64,000 nt of DNA from Macrotrachela quadricornifera (lineage: Eukaryota; Rotifera; Eurotatoria; Philodinida; Philodinidae): contig JAJEKB010021277.1 in assembly GCA_022393335.1 (NCBI GenBank), positions 1,565,667-1,629,666 on the forward strand, in the 5' to 3' direction. Of the stretch, positions 1 to 13,700 are shown piece after piece. The notes beneath the pieces were generated by a model. That model ran no database searches. It worked only from the letters and a program-made list of their open reading frames with translations, and was not told where the DNA came from. The translations under genes were made by a program, and so were the position numbers. The first letter of the stretch is position 1, and each line of letters opens with the position of its first letter.

Positions 1-3000
1 AATGTTTTTTCGTGTCTCTTTAAAGTAAACGTTGCGTCTGCTTTTTTTACACGTTTGTGCTATGAGTCGGTTCTTGTTCAGATGGAGCCACAATGATTTT
101 TCCTCATTATCTATATGATTATATGAATGAACTTACATTCATCTGCTTTTCTCTTATTATCATTCATATGTCATGGATTTTTCGTTTCTATCATACATGT
201 ATGTGAAATGGACTTTTTCCCCATGTTATCGCTCTATATATAGCTCTTTAATTGTTATGAAGAGGAAGATTTATACAGAAATAAACTCATATTCTCAGAC
301 TATGATATTCTACTATGAAACCTCAACTGTCTTAAAGAATATTACACTCTGCAAGCTTTCTGATATTCATATTTTGATAAATCTGGCAAAGTGAATCACT
401 TTTGAAAAGTTAAAAAATTTGTAAATTTGCTTAAAATAAGCCGATCCTGAATGGATTAAGTAACTAATAATCTTCCGAGGGTGAGGATGGGTATGAGTTA
501 CAGCATACAACTTTCTCATATCAGATGAGCACATAACTTTTTTGCTTGGAAATGGTTTTATATCACTTAAAATATCGTTTTAAAGGAGATAAATCATTTT
601 TTCAAAAACTTTTTTTTTGTCAGATGTTTATTTAAGGACAAAATTAGCCGTTACGTTAAAATCATGATCTGTTTGGGAGCATATTGTCCAGTCTATAAAT
701 GCTGGTACAAGGTGCCGTATATAGTCAATAATAAATTAACATGAAGATATACAATTAGTAAAGACTTCGACTTAACTCTGAAAACTTTTTGTAGTGTTGG
801 AAAAATATCGAATGTCTCGGTTTTTAAACTTTTTTCTTTATAAAGATTAAATTTTTTTTTTTCAATAAAAAACATTTTTTATTATACATGATTAGATGCA
901 TCTCGATGAGCTGATCCTGAATATTACCTTGGTTTTGCACGAAAATGATGTCCTCCTTGTAAAAATAAAAATTAAAGAAAAAAAAACGCGGCTTTCGAAA
1001 AATTTATAGGATCAGCTGTGTTCATTAATTCGAGGTGATGCTGAGATCAGCGTTGAGGTAGACATGAAAGAATAAGTAGTGAAAGTTGGAGCTCAACAGA
1101 ATTATAATGCTTTGGATGATACAAAAAATACAGTATGATGGATTTTTTTGACTCTATTTCGAGCTGGATCAAAATCATTTTTTCACATAATAAAGCATAT
1201 AACCTAATCGTTCGTTTAAATTAGCTCTTCATTTTAAAATACATGTATATTTTTCTTTTTAATTTACAAGTAACGTCTATCGATAGTCGATTCACTTGGC
1301 TCTAGACTGGCAGTATAATAGTGTAGATATAATTGTTTATTGCTATGAGCCGATATTTACTATGCTAGAATGTGTGTATTAGAAGAACTTGATCATATAG
1401 TCACTATGATTTCAATTAGTCGATCGATCATCGTTTAATTATTTACTGTAATTGATTATTGATCAATGTTATAACAACAATTAGATGCTTTATCAAAAAA
1501 TTAGAATTTTATAATATTATATACTCGATTCTTACAATTCCCGAAAAATTCGATGATCAGATTCATATTAAAGATCCAGTGGAAACAAATCGGATATGCT
1601 AAGGAATCAAGTGTTTTCGACCGAAATACAGCTAGAAGTCGATCAGTTCAAACTACTCTCTTGCACTTCTTCACTGAAACATATCGGAAATCGACGGAAT
1701 ATCTCTAAAATATGAAACACTAGGAAATTAAAAAATTATTCCAACGTCTTCCCCCAATTTCTCCTTAAACCTTAACATAAATTACTATAGGCTCTGACCG
1801 TTTCCGTCGACAAACACAAATATCCCACATATTCTCGTCTGTTCCAGCGACACAACCTCCATATAAAGGACTTTCTTTGGATTTTAAATCGATTTTAACT
1901 CCTATCTCAGAATACAACTTGTAAAAATAAATATTTCTGAAGTGTATTTTCTGAAAAGATTTTAAATCGATTTGAAATATATTAAACTTAGTGCAGAAGA
2001 CATCAACTTCACGAAATGAATTTTAGATCCTTGAGAAATCCTTCACATTAGCATTAATAGATACTCAAAATAATTCTTTTTTTGTGTTACGATTAAGATG
2101 AATTGAAGAACAATGAAGATTTTATTTTGGTAAGTAATTTATGACGTTGTAACAATCTGTTGGAAGCTTGCTTTACGTGGTGGGAACATCCACTGATTCA
2201 GCTAAAAACGATTGATAGATCAAATGAAAGTTATTAATATCTGTCATTTAGGTTAGTTACGGACTTTGTTATTAGAAAACGTACCAGAAACAAGTACGAC
2301 TAGGATTGGTGCATTACAGATGCAGGGATTGAGCCAAATTATGTGGAACACATTGGCAAGATTGGCACTAGAAGATGTACGGAGAAAAATCATAGGGAGT
2401 CGCATCTGATCAAGTTGGTTCCGTTGTTGTTCCTACAAGCCATATTGCACAAGGAAGCCCTAGCTTTTTTCCTGGACACTTTCCATTGATTTCCAGTGGA
2501 ATATGATAGAAAAGACAGCAGAAGAAATCCGGCGCAAAATATTATCTCCATGAAAACTTCGAAATAGCATCGAACCGATCGGTTCCTTACCGGATTGTTC
2601 GATTCGAGAGAAGAAGGGTAATATCTTATACTGTTGGTTCCAATAAATTCCAGCTATTGGAATTCTGGAGACTCCAAGTGTCGAAAATCAAGAGATATAG
2701 TATGGAATCTCTCATAGCTGGCATCCGACCGGATCCAGTTACTAGATAATGTCAGATTGTTCAGGAATCCATCAGGATCTTGTTAAGTAGTTTGGCCTTG
2801 AATATGTATAGATCCCGCAAAAATTGGTTTTTATTGATAGTTTATATATGATAAGTACATTACATCAATTGATTGCTGATGCTATCATTCCATATTTAAT
2901 ATATAATGCATTTCCAAATAAAAATACCTCTCTTAATATACTTCTTTCATTTCTATTAATTGTTATTTTTCAGGGATTATCTGTTTATAAAATCGATTTT

Positions 3001-3970
3001 TCTGCTTTTATTTCAATATATCTATAGTTTAATATAAAATGAAATTATTTTATTCTTAAATGCAATAGTGGTAATAATTCAATCGAGATCTTTTATGTTT
3101 TGTATGTCATCTCAGAACTAAACACTAGAAACAATCGATATCATTTAATTGATGAATCATGTTTCTTTTTTAATGCATAAAAATATGAATAATCTTTAAC
3201 GGAAATATGTTGTTGTCTTTGCTTGTACTAACATTTACGACCAAAGTAAAAAAAAGGGGATATATATATATTCTTCATAATTTTATTCATTTTTCTGCAT
3301 GATATAAACTTTTTCATTTTGCTTTTCAAAATTCTCATTTCCGTCTGAAGGTATGACTTTCAAATCATTTTCTTTTCTATTAAACATTGAAATAGCAACA
3401 TTTATTCTGGTGAAATTATTATTAAGCACTTCAAAAATCTCTAATAATTTTTTTTTAGTTTTACTGCATCGTCATAAAATATAACTTCAGTATTCTTTTT
3501 TCTTTGCTTTTCTTTGTTTAATCTCTTCACACCGATTTGAAGTTACTTTCATTTCAAGATTTAGAATTGCTGTATGAAGAAGCAGAAAAAAGAGATGTTG
3601 GAAACGATTTTGTGATTAGATTTTTTACATCAAATATATATACGCCAATTCTTTGGTTTTAATAATTTCAAAGTAAGTATACATTATCATAATAGAAAAA
3701 AAGATATCAATATTTAATTACATTCTCAAAAATGTCTTCTCTTTAAAAAACTCAAAAATGGATTTTTATAACTTTTCATCGCTTATGTTCTCACAACTTA
3801 ATAATCATATTCAGTATTATGTAATTGAAATTTTCTGTGATTTGAATTTCAATACCAAAAAAATTTGAAATTTGTAATTTTGATTATTAATTGATTTTAT
3901 TTTTTGAGTATTTGAAGAAACATAAAAAAAAAGACACAAGTAAATTGAAATATTCTTCATTATTTCAACA
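1..3970. other. Gene-free AT-rich DNA upstream of the first gene
   Basis: I see no supportable gene. The short open frames here (longest about 73 residues) lack splice context or family resemblance. The part from about 2110 to 2810 is richer in G+C and could be an old transposon or pseudogene remnant, but I recognise nothing in it. A 9-base inverted pair (GCTGATCCT near 908, AGGATCAGC near 1007) is the only small structure noted. The promoter of the following gene should lie at the right end, but no clear motif marks it. Confidence 0.5.
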
Positions 3971-6900
3971 ATGCATATTCGACGATTTGTTCTATGGCTT
4001 GATAAACGAATACACAATTATAATTGTTTTATTCCTGATGAAAATGAATATGAAGATGAAAGTAATGAACCAGAAGATCCAGATGAAGTTATCCGATATC
4101 AAAGATATGCCACTCGTCTTTATGTACCTCTTTTGATAGGTAAGCACGGTTAAATCATTTATTTTAAAGAATAAAATATACACATTCATAGTCTCATTCT
4201 ATTTCAAATAATTAGAAACACTCGATGTTTTCAGAATTTATTATGTTAATCTTATTTATTTTCAGCAATTTTTTACATTCTTTTCTTCATTGCCTTGATA
4301 AATCCACAAATTCGAACAGTCAAAATTTCAAATATCAATCACGATTTGTTTGTTCAACTCTATCGTAAATATGGAGAAACATTACAATGTCCATGCAAAA
4401 ACATAACAATTCTGTACAATAATTTTGTTTCTACTACAATCTCATTTCACCCAGTATGTTCAAGTATTTTCATTAGTGAAGAATGGATTAAAGCACTTTA
4501 TATATCATATGCAAGTACATTTCTAGTAATGGATTTTCGAACAACGGCTAGTTCTCAAGTAAGAAAATCGTGTTTTTCATTAATATATATCGTTCACCAT
4601 CATCAAATAAAAGATTGTTTGAAGATAAGAGATTTTTATAATTTATATAAGCATGTTCAGATTTGTTTTTAATCAACTGTGTTTTGTTTGGATCATTTGA
4701 CTAGATTAAAATATTGATCAAGAATTTTTTGAGGGTGTTTTTTTGCAAAGCCAATGAGCACTCGAGATGAGATTACTGTTTCAGAACATTTACGAAAAAT
4801 AAACATGCAAGATCTTATTGATATGGATTTAATTAAATCAAAATTTGTTTAAAAATTATATAATTTTCCTAAAATCCGAACTAGTCGTTTCATAAAAATA
4901 GACACATATTTTAGAGTTAGAGATTTGTTTTATATATCTGTTAAAGTAGTTTACGTATAACATCTATTTTCAAATTTAGATCGACAAGATACTGAAGACA
5001 AATTTACCTGGAAATATGAAAAGCACTGTAAAGAAAGTTGTGTCACGCGCAATCCCTGTGTAATTAAAAGTGACACATGATATAGCTGCTAGTGCTGATT
5101 ATACGAAGACTATACATCTATAGATGACTCGTGATCCTAGGATAGATGATCATCCCCAATATAAGACCGTGTCTAAACCCAAACTCATCGATTTTATTAG
5201 CAGACCAGACACTAATTAATTAGTATATTATTTATAAAAAATACAAGGTTTTTCGAATATTTTAATCAATAATCAGTTAAAGATTACCATTTTCCAACTG
5301 TTGTTTTGCAATATCGCTTTGCATTAGATATAACATTATATATTTTTATAAAAAAATAACAGATTGTCAGTGCAGAATATTTCAAAAACATTAATAAAAA
5401 CTATTAATTAATTATAACTTGGACTAATTAAGTAAGTGTGATTAATTGATTTCATTAACTAATTAAAATATCAGTTACGGTCTGTGGCGAGAGGGAAGAG
5501 AGAATGAAGTGGTGGATGCAAATTTCTATCCCTAAACACTTCAGCACTCCTTTAAGATCGCGTTTCACAATATCATTTCTATATCTGTCTGGATTGTAAA
5601 GGATTGAGAAAGGACTAACAGTCAATCTAATACCTTAGGAACATCAGAGTGTTCTAAAAGTCGCATAGGAAAAGATTTAGTATATTTTCACTACTTCAGT
5701 TAATTTTATCAACAAATTATTTTATGTACTCAAAAAGTGAGTACACTTTAGAATTGTCTCATCAATCTCTCTATCGAAAGGAGAAGATGAGAAGGATCCG
5801 TCAAGAAATGACTCAGTTATCGAAAAAATTGTCATTATTCACCGGACCACACCTGAGGGAGAAGGTACAGGGCTATTTTTTCAAAAGAAATTTTTTCTCA
5901 AAATTATTTATAACATATATAAATCGACTCAGTTTTTTGCACTGATTCCGAATATGATATTAGTTTTGAATGAAATCGTAGTTTTTTAAGTAAAAGTTGC
6001 CTAAACAGGGTCCCAAAATGCACAAAATCTGTATCTTGAGGCCAGTGTACGTAAATACGTCTTAGGTGACTAGTGCTTTTGGGCTGTTCTAAATGTATGG
6101 TTTTGTCGCTACTAATAAGAGTTATCAAATGAAAAAAATCCGAACTCGATAGCTATTTATATTGGTGGATTATTATGAAAATACGGATATCTCTGTTTAT
6201 CATATATCTGTAATAGATCCATGGGATTACCTATGACCATAATCTTGCCAGATACAAGCCCCAAATCATTCTTTAATAACTCCTCTGTATCCAATTTTCT
6301 AAGCTGAGCACAAATCTGAACTCAATTTCTGTGACTTCTAAAAATATGATATGACTCTGGGAATTGAGACAATGAACATTAGATAGGGTTGCCTACAGTG
6401 TCATCTATGTTAACTTGGCTTCTCAGGTTTTTTATTCTTATACTTTAGTGGCAAAAGAATTCAAAATACCACCTCCTAAAGTGTAATATTTCTTCGGATT
6501 TCCTCAGTTTTTAACTTCTAGCATTTCTTTTATCTCATAATTTACTCACTTGAGTAGAATGAATTTATAGACGAAACTGTTTTTTGCCCAATTGAAATGT
6601 CCCAGAGCTCAAATAGCCAATCCGTTCACGAGATAAGGTCAAAATGTAGAGCATTGACGCTCGATAGCTAGTTTTTCGATAGTTCGATCAAAATCAATTT
6701 TTCGTCAATTATTTTCGGATTACTTTAGTCGATTAAAATAATAAGAATTATTTATCTTTATATTTAGTTTGGACTTCTTGCTGCTCTTTGCTCATTCTGT
6801 CAAAACACAGTTTCTCAAACACTAGACAATTTTAATAACAATGAACTCGTTACTGTTGAAATTCTTCAAGAAAATGAAGTTCAATCTTATATTGATAAAA

Positions 6901-7717
6901 ATCTACAGATCGCTCAAAATAGCATATCTTTTCAAATTATCTCATTTTTAAACTCTTTACAAATAATAATCCGATCAAACTCTTTAATCTCAGCATTAAA
7001 TACAAATGGAATAGTTGGAATAAATCCGAATATAAATCCACCGAATAATGTATATGCAGATACTACATTTTATTTCGACAAAAATGCTTCTATGTATAGT
7101 GCTCAAGTTGGTTCACCTTGCTATTCAAAGGGTCCAACAGTTCCAGCTGGTTTCTACTCATTATCATATGAGAGAAGTGTGGACATTCATTATAGTTGGC
7201 CCTATTATCCTCCCTATTTTGAACCGAATGCTTCTGCAATAGTTGCTGGATTCTTTGGAGGATGTACTCCACTTGATGCTCTTCTTTCAAGCACACTGGA
7301 TTGTCTTTATAATATTAACTGTCTTCAAATCTTTGCTAATTACTTTCCAGCTCTGACTCAAGTATATACTATAACATTTTATATATTATATAAAAACTCT
7401 TCTTATTTAGACAACCTTGAATTGGACCAATTCAATTTTATTGTCTAATCGATCTAAGATTTCTTTAAAAGATAGTCTAACTGATTTACTCGTTGAAGAA
7501 TGGTCAACTAAGATGAACTATTTAAAATATTTTACGGAATGTGCTCCTGCATTTTGTACATATACAAAAATAGATCATATGAATCTGTCCTATACAATAA
7601 CATTATTAATCAGCTTGTACAGTGGTCTCATAATCATACTACGTATAATTACTATTTTCTTAGTTAGAATTTCATTGAATCTTAAATGTCGTTTACTAAG
7701 GAACATTTTTGACAAAG
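3971..7717 (+). CDS. Unit 1 of the modular membrane protein (exons 1-4)
   Basis: ATG at 3971 opens an acidic cytoplasmic head (residues 1-50, rich in Glu/Asp, ending RYATRLY). A TM helix follows and is split by a phase-1 intron (4140-4265). The ectodomain carries the family motifs TLQCPC, FHPVCSS with EEWI after it, GCTPLDALLSSTLDC, then ECAPAFCTYT just before a second TM helix (ITLLISLYSGLIIILRII). The same motifs recur in units 2 and 3, with conserved cysteines suggesting disulphides. Exon 2 ends in phase 0 at 4558 and the matching phase-0 exon resumes only at 6768, so the intron is about 2.2 kb against 49-126 bp for its neighbours. I know no characterised homologue; the family is described here by sequence only. 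Confidence 0.7.
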
Positions 7718-10700
7718 GTATACTATTTTATTCAAAAATTTCTATTCTACATATGTAAATCTAATTCATAGAACATTTTGTCGCCTACATTCGTACATTT
7801 ATTCAATGGATAAAAAAGTTAAATATGTTCAAGATGAATAATGATCGAACAGAAAGTGCTATTAGACAACAACGCATAACTACGCGCTTGTATTTATTTT
7901 TACTTGCAAGTATGAATTCTTTAATTTTTAAAACTTGAATAATCAGATACGATTGGATGAAAGCTCAATAACACCACAACTGCAGTTTTCACTAATCAAA
8001 CGAGAAGACTTCAGGACGTCTTTTTTCGCAATGATATGTATGAAGAAATCATTTAAAATATTGTGATTCATGGAAATCTTTCGTTGGAATATGAAAAAAC
8101 TGGCATTCGTAATTAACATACTCTATTGTATTAATTTGTAAGGATTATACATGAAAAAAAAGAGAAAAATATTTTTTCAAATGTCTGAAAAGTACCTCAC
8201 TCAGAAAAAATCTGACGTATCATAAAGTACAAAATAAAATTCTGGAAATTATTCGCGCTATAATACTAATTAAAACACGAATATCAAAATGAAAAATTTA
8301 TTCTATTAGTACATCGTTTCTCTATATTCTAATAAAAGATTTCCATGAATGACATTATTTTAAATGATTTCTTCATACATATACTTGAGAAAAAAGACGT
8401 CCCAAAGTCTCCTCTTCCGATTAATGGAAACTGCAGATTGTTAACTATTCTGATTATATATGAATCAGGAAGTTTTTCGTTAAAAAATAAGGAATGAGTA
8501 TAAGAGTTGCATCCTGACAATATTTTCCATCATAATTTCTAAAAAGACATATCTACCTTTAATATATGCTTTTTTTGCGTTATTTAAGGCTCAATTCTTA
8601 TTCTTGTTATATTCACTTCGGTGAATACTCAAACGACTACAATGACTGTATCAAATCCATCGTTATCTGACTATAAGCAATTATTAGATTTACATTCAAA
8701 TACACTCAAATGTCCTTGCCTAAATGTAATGATATCTTATAATAAATTTATGTCATTATCAGCAACTTTACATCAGGTATGTTCAAGTGATTATGTTAGT
8801 GAATCGTGGATATCATTAGTTTTATATCTCGGGACTACTTTGCTGGGTAAACCTATTTATCACTGGCCTGGTTTGACAGATATTCACTTTCGATTATTAT
8901 CTACTCTCTGTAAACTGGCTAATAATACAATTGCTGATGGTATTATTCGCTTTGAAATTCAATCTTTGGTTACATCAAATGTACTTACTAAATTTGATTT
9001 TGATGCTCAGTTAAATACAACTTATAATCAATTTATCCAATCATTAATTACTGATTTTGATCTTCTTCTTGATATAATACATCTTTTCATTCACGTAGAT
9101 CAACCATTTACCCTATCTGATAACGCAAAAGTCCTTCTCAACGATAGGTTAAATGGAGATAATAATCAACCACCATACCATGTAAATAATAAACCTACTT
9201 CATTACAGCCTTGTACTGGTAGTCGAAGTTTAAATGAGTAGCTTCGGTTCCGAATTTTTCTCGTTTTCTTCACATTTGTTGATTGCAGACGTATTCAATT
9301 TGAAAGGTACCTTGTCGTCTCGAACAACCTTGGGCGTATTCAGCCAAGTAGAAGAAAGAATAGTTCGTCTGAAATATTAACGCCTCTTGAGCACATTTTT
9401 TCTGTAGGTGGTTTCGTGATACGATCATACAGAAGAAGTCTCATGAAATTAACATTTGTCTTCATTTATATTATTATTTTGTATTTCTAGTTACTTGAAT
9501 ACGTAAAAGTCCATTAAAAGATAAAAACAAGAGAAAATGATGAATTTTTAAAATTGGAGACAGAACTAAAAGTAAACTGAAGATTCCTTTTTGTTCGAGT
9601 CATGGAGTCTGCAATTATCCCTTTGGTTGAAACTAGAGTTGAAGTTGGAGTCGGACAGATAACACTGAGTTTGGAACCAGAGTGGAGTCAGAGCTACTCA
9701 TCTTCGATCTTCTCTTCTTCCTATTCAGTGTAGAAAAAAACTATGATCTTTCTTTCCTTAATAGTTTAAATTCAATCTTACTGGTGTGAAAAATATAAAT
9801 TCAACATCTTTTGATTGTATTTGTGCTACTGATCCTCATTGTCAAATCGTGGTAAACACATCTCCAATGAAGTTTGCAGCAGATGGCAGAGTGGTTTATA
9901 CTATTCCTTATACGGTACCAGGTGCAGTTAAAGGATGTTTTACAAGTGACACCCTTCTGCTTTCGACACTCGAGTGTTATTATTTAGATTCTTGTATATC
10001 AGCTCAATATACTTTGATAAATGTAGCGATTTCACTTGATGTAGATGTAGAATGGTTTCAAATTAAACCACTTATTTATGATCGAAACTCTACGCGTTTC
10101 TTTCCAAATACTAGTCTTGCAATCATAATTAAAGAAATGATGATTGAACGATGGAATCTTTCTTCTTCATTCAAACATTATTATGAAGCTTGTGCACCGA
10201 TTTATTGTACTTATTCCTACACAGCGCATACGACAAATTTCATTGGAATAATTATTCAACTGATATCTACAATTGGTGGTCTTACAGCTATTCTACGTGT
10301 AATCACACCTTTACTAGTGAAACTTGTGTTTAGCCTAATAAAACCGAAGACTAGAAGACAACATCCAGGTAATTGCTCAGATAACTTACGAAATTAAAAG
10401 CTGCTTCAAAATAATATTTTATTCTTCTTCTACTATTCTAATAAATTATTGATCTAATTGAGAATGTATAAAATAAACAGTTATCCTATTCCGTAATGTT
10501 CAACATTGCAAGATAGGATGTATTCTCTATAAAGTTTATTTTAACACATCTCTAGTTTAAATAGATTAATAAATGTATATATTTCATAGCAAAATACAAG
10601 AAGATATTATTCTTTTTCTATATAGATAATAGAAATTTATTTGATCGAATCAAAACAATATTACGCAACTTAATTACACTCTTATATACAATATTAATTA

Positions 10701-13700
10701 ATCTAAATATATTTCCAATACAAACTTTTGGAATTACTATCGATCGCACAAAAGCAACAATTCTTAGTAAATGGGCCGCTCGTCTTTATATTGTTCTTCT
10801 TTCAATTAGTTTTACTATTCTCAGTCTATATACCGCAGTTCAAGAGCAAGTTTTAACAAATACATTTGTTAAACCATCTCTCACTACCTACAATGATCTT
10901 TTACTTAAGCATATTGATACACTTCAATGTCCTTGTTCATCAATCTCATCGAGATACAATCAATTTATTGATATTGTACCTGTATTTCATCAAGTAAGTA
11001 GAAATGAAAATTCATCTATTTTTTTATCTTTCAGTTGATTTTAGATTTGTTCGAGTCCATTTGTGACAATTGATTGGCGAATAAACATGACAAAAAAGTT
11101 ATTTCCTGATCTTTCTATTTATGATATTAAAGATTATCGTCGTTTCTTATCAGCTCATTTACAATTTCTTTTTGGATTATGTAATTTTTCTATTCAATCA
11201 GTGAGAGACTCTATTGATCAGTTCCTTTCATCATTCTTTGTTACTGCTCAACTTCTTTCACCTTCAATTTTTCGTACACAAATTAATTTACTTATTGAAT
11301 ATAGTAAATTAAATGCTCCTGCAAAATTCAATCGTCTTCTCTTCTTAATTCGAGCTATAAATCATGGCAATGCTATCATAACAGCTTATGGAACAAATTT
11401 TGAATACATAGCTCCTGGAAACAATAATTTTAGTGGCATTAATGCAATTACTCAATCATTAATTTATGATAACGAATGTTCATGTGGATTGACTTCAAAT
11501 TGCACAGCTCAAGCAATCTTTATTGAACCAAATTCTACTGAAAATGTTTCTATTATGGGTTTAAGAATGGGTTGTACACCAACTGAATCATTTTTTCTTT
11601 CAACTCTCGAATGTTTTTATAATTTATCATGTATTAATCTCATTGAACAATTTACAAATAATATTAACATTAATAGTTATGTGAATGATATTCCTTTATC
11701 ATATTCTCCAGATATCAGTCGATTTCCAATGAATACTACTATTTCCAATCTTGTCAAAGAACTTTTCATCGAAAATTGGACAACAACAATTGATTACTCA
11801 GCATATTTTGATCTATGTTCACCTACATTATGTTCATATACTTATGTTGAACAGTTTAATTTACTTTATACAATAACTGTTTTACTGAGTCTTTATGGTG
11901 GTCTCACTTTTGTGCTTCATTGGATTTGTCCACGTATAGTTTATCTTATAGCTAAAATCTACCAATATTGGAAGAGGCGAAAGAATATTATTGAACCTAT
12001 ATCAAATGTCGAGATGACTAATACAGTAATACCGTCCATAAATGTTCACAATACAACTGTAGATCCAATATCTCAGTATACCATATTAGTTTTAATTATA
12101 ATTTTAATTTATTTTCATTTCTATTAGGACTAAATTATTCTCAACATTAATGCGTTGGTTTATCTTTGGCCTTATTCTTATCGTACTGATGATTGTGGCT
12201 ATGATTATTGCATCATTTTATTTTAATCGAGAAATAAACAATAATGCTTTATTAGCAGGTATGACATAGTTTATTATTTAATGAATTGAAATGAAAACAT
12301 AGAAATTATCCTGAAAATCTCTAACAATATTTTTAAAATTGTCAGTTTGACAGTAACAACTTTCATATAGCCTGAATATATTCAATCTCTTTTATTGGTA
12401 GTGCACATCCTTTCATAATAAGTAACATCATTCCAGATCTTATCATTTTTCTTTGTTCTATTAGTCCTGTCAATGAACACGACGATAACCACAACAATTA
12501 TCACGGGTATTTCAACAATGACTATTTCTACTTCAACAGGTCTGTATGTTAGAACTGCACAACTTAGTTTATGTGTGATGTTCTAAACTAGAGAATGTAG
12601 GTATGAGGTATATATTAATTTGCTATACTCACAACTACATCCAGAAGATTTTTGTCCATGATGTTCATGGTAAAATTTTCTCACTTTTTTTTTTTTAAGA
12701 ATTCACTTGTCAATTAACATTTCAACCAATAATTTCGTATGCTTCTGATGATAGCCCACAATCCATGGCTATTAATGATTTTAACAATGATAGTTACTTA
12801 GATATTGTTGTCCTTAATAGTCTTTCTATGAATGTGGGTGTATTGCTTGGAAATGGTGATGGAACTTTTCAAGCACAAATAACTTATTTGACTAATGGAA
12901 TTAATCCCGTGTCAGTTGTTGTCGCTGACTTTGATCTCGATGGTTGCCTAGATATTGTGGTCACAAATCTTGCATCTCATAACATAGGTATACTGTTTGG
13001 CAATGGTGATGGAACTTTCCAAACAGCAGTAGTATTTTCCACTGGATTCAATAGTTTACCGTCATCAATTGCTATCGGCGATTTTAATGATGATAATTGT
13101 TTAGATTTGGCTATTATTAATTCCTTTCCTCAAAATATACTTGTATTGCTTGGCAGCAATGACAGAACGTTTCAATTTTCAACTACATTTCGTACAGGTA
13201 CTTTAGGTAGTTGGTCAACATTAGCTACCGGTGATTTCAATAATGATGGCCGATTGGATCTCGCTGCTAGTGCTGGAAATACAGAGGGTCGTGTGGGTAT
13301 TCTACTTAATATTAATAATGAAGATTTTGCCGTACCAACCATATATTCTACTGGACTTCATAGTTATCCTAACTATATCGCTGTGAATGACTTTAATAAT
13401 GACAATCAATTGGATCTTGCTACGGCGAATACAGATAAATCTAATATAGGTATAATGTTTGGAAATGGTGATGGAACTTTTGAAGAACAAATTCAATTGT
13501 CGACTGGAACTTATAGTGGACCATTCTCCATTGTTATTAGTGATTTTAATAATGATGGTGAACAAGATCTTGCTGTAAGCAATAGTAATGCGCACAACGT
13601 AGGTATATTGCTCGGTATTGGTAATGGAACATTTCTAACACAAATGACTTTTTCAACTGGAGTTAATAGTATTCCAAAGTCAATTGCTTCAGGAGATTTC

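Noticed and set aside
2824..3027. Small hydrophobic ORF
   Set aside because: AT-rich composition alone gives such frames, and no splice sites or homology support it.
12076..12127. Hydrophobic C-terminal tail of the three-unit protein (read-through to the stop at 12125)
   Set aside because: The stretch has perfect intron borders, 52-bp length and a pyrimidine-rich acceptor, and splicing gives an in-frame TM helix. The tail is better explained as intron.
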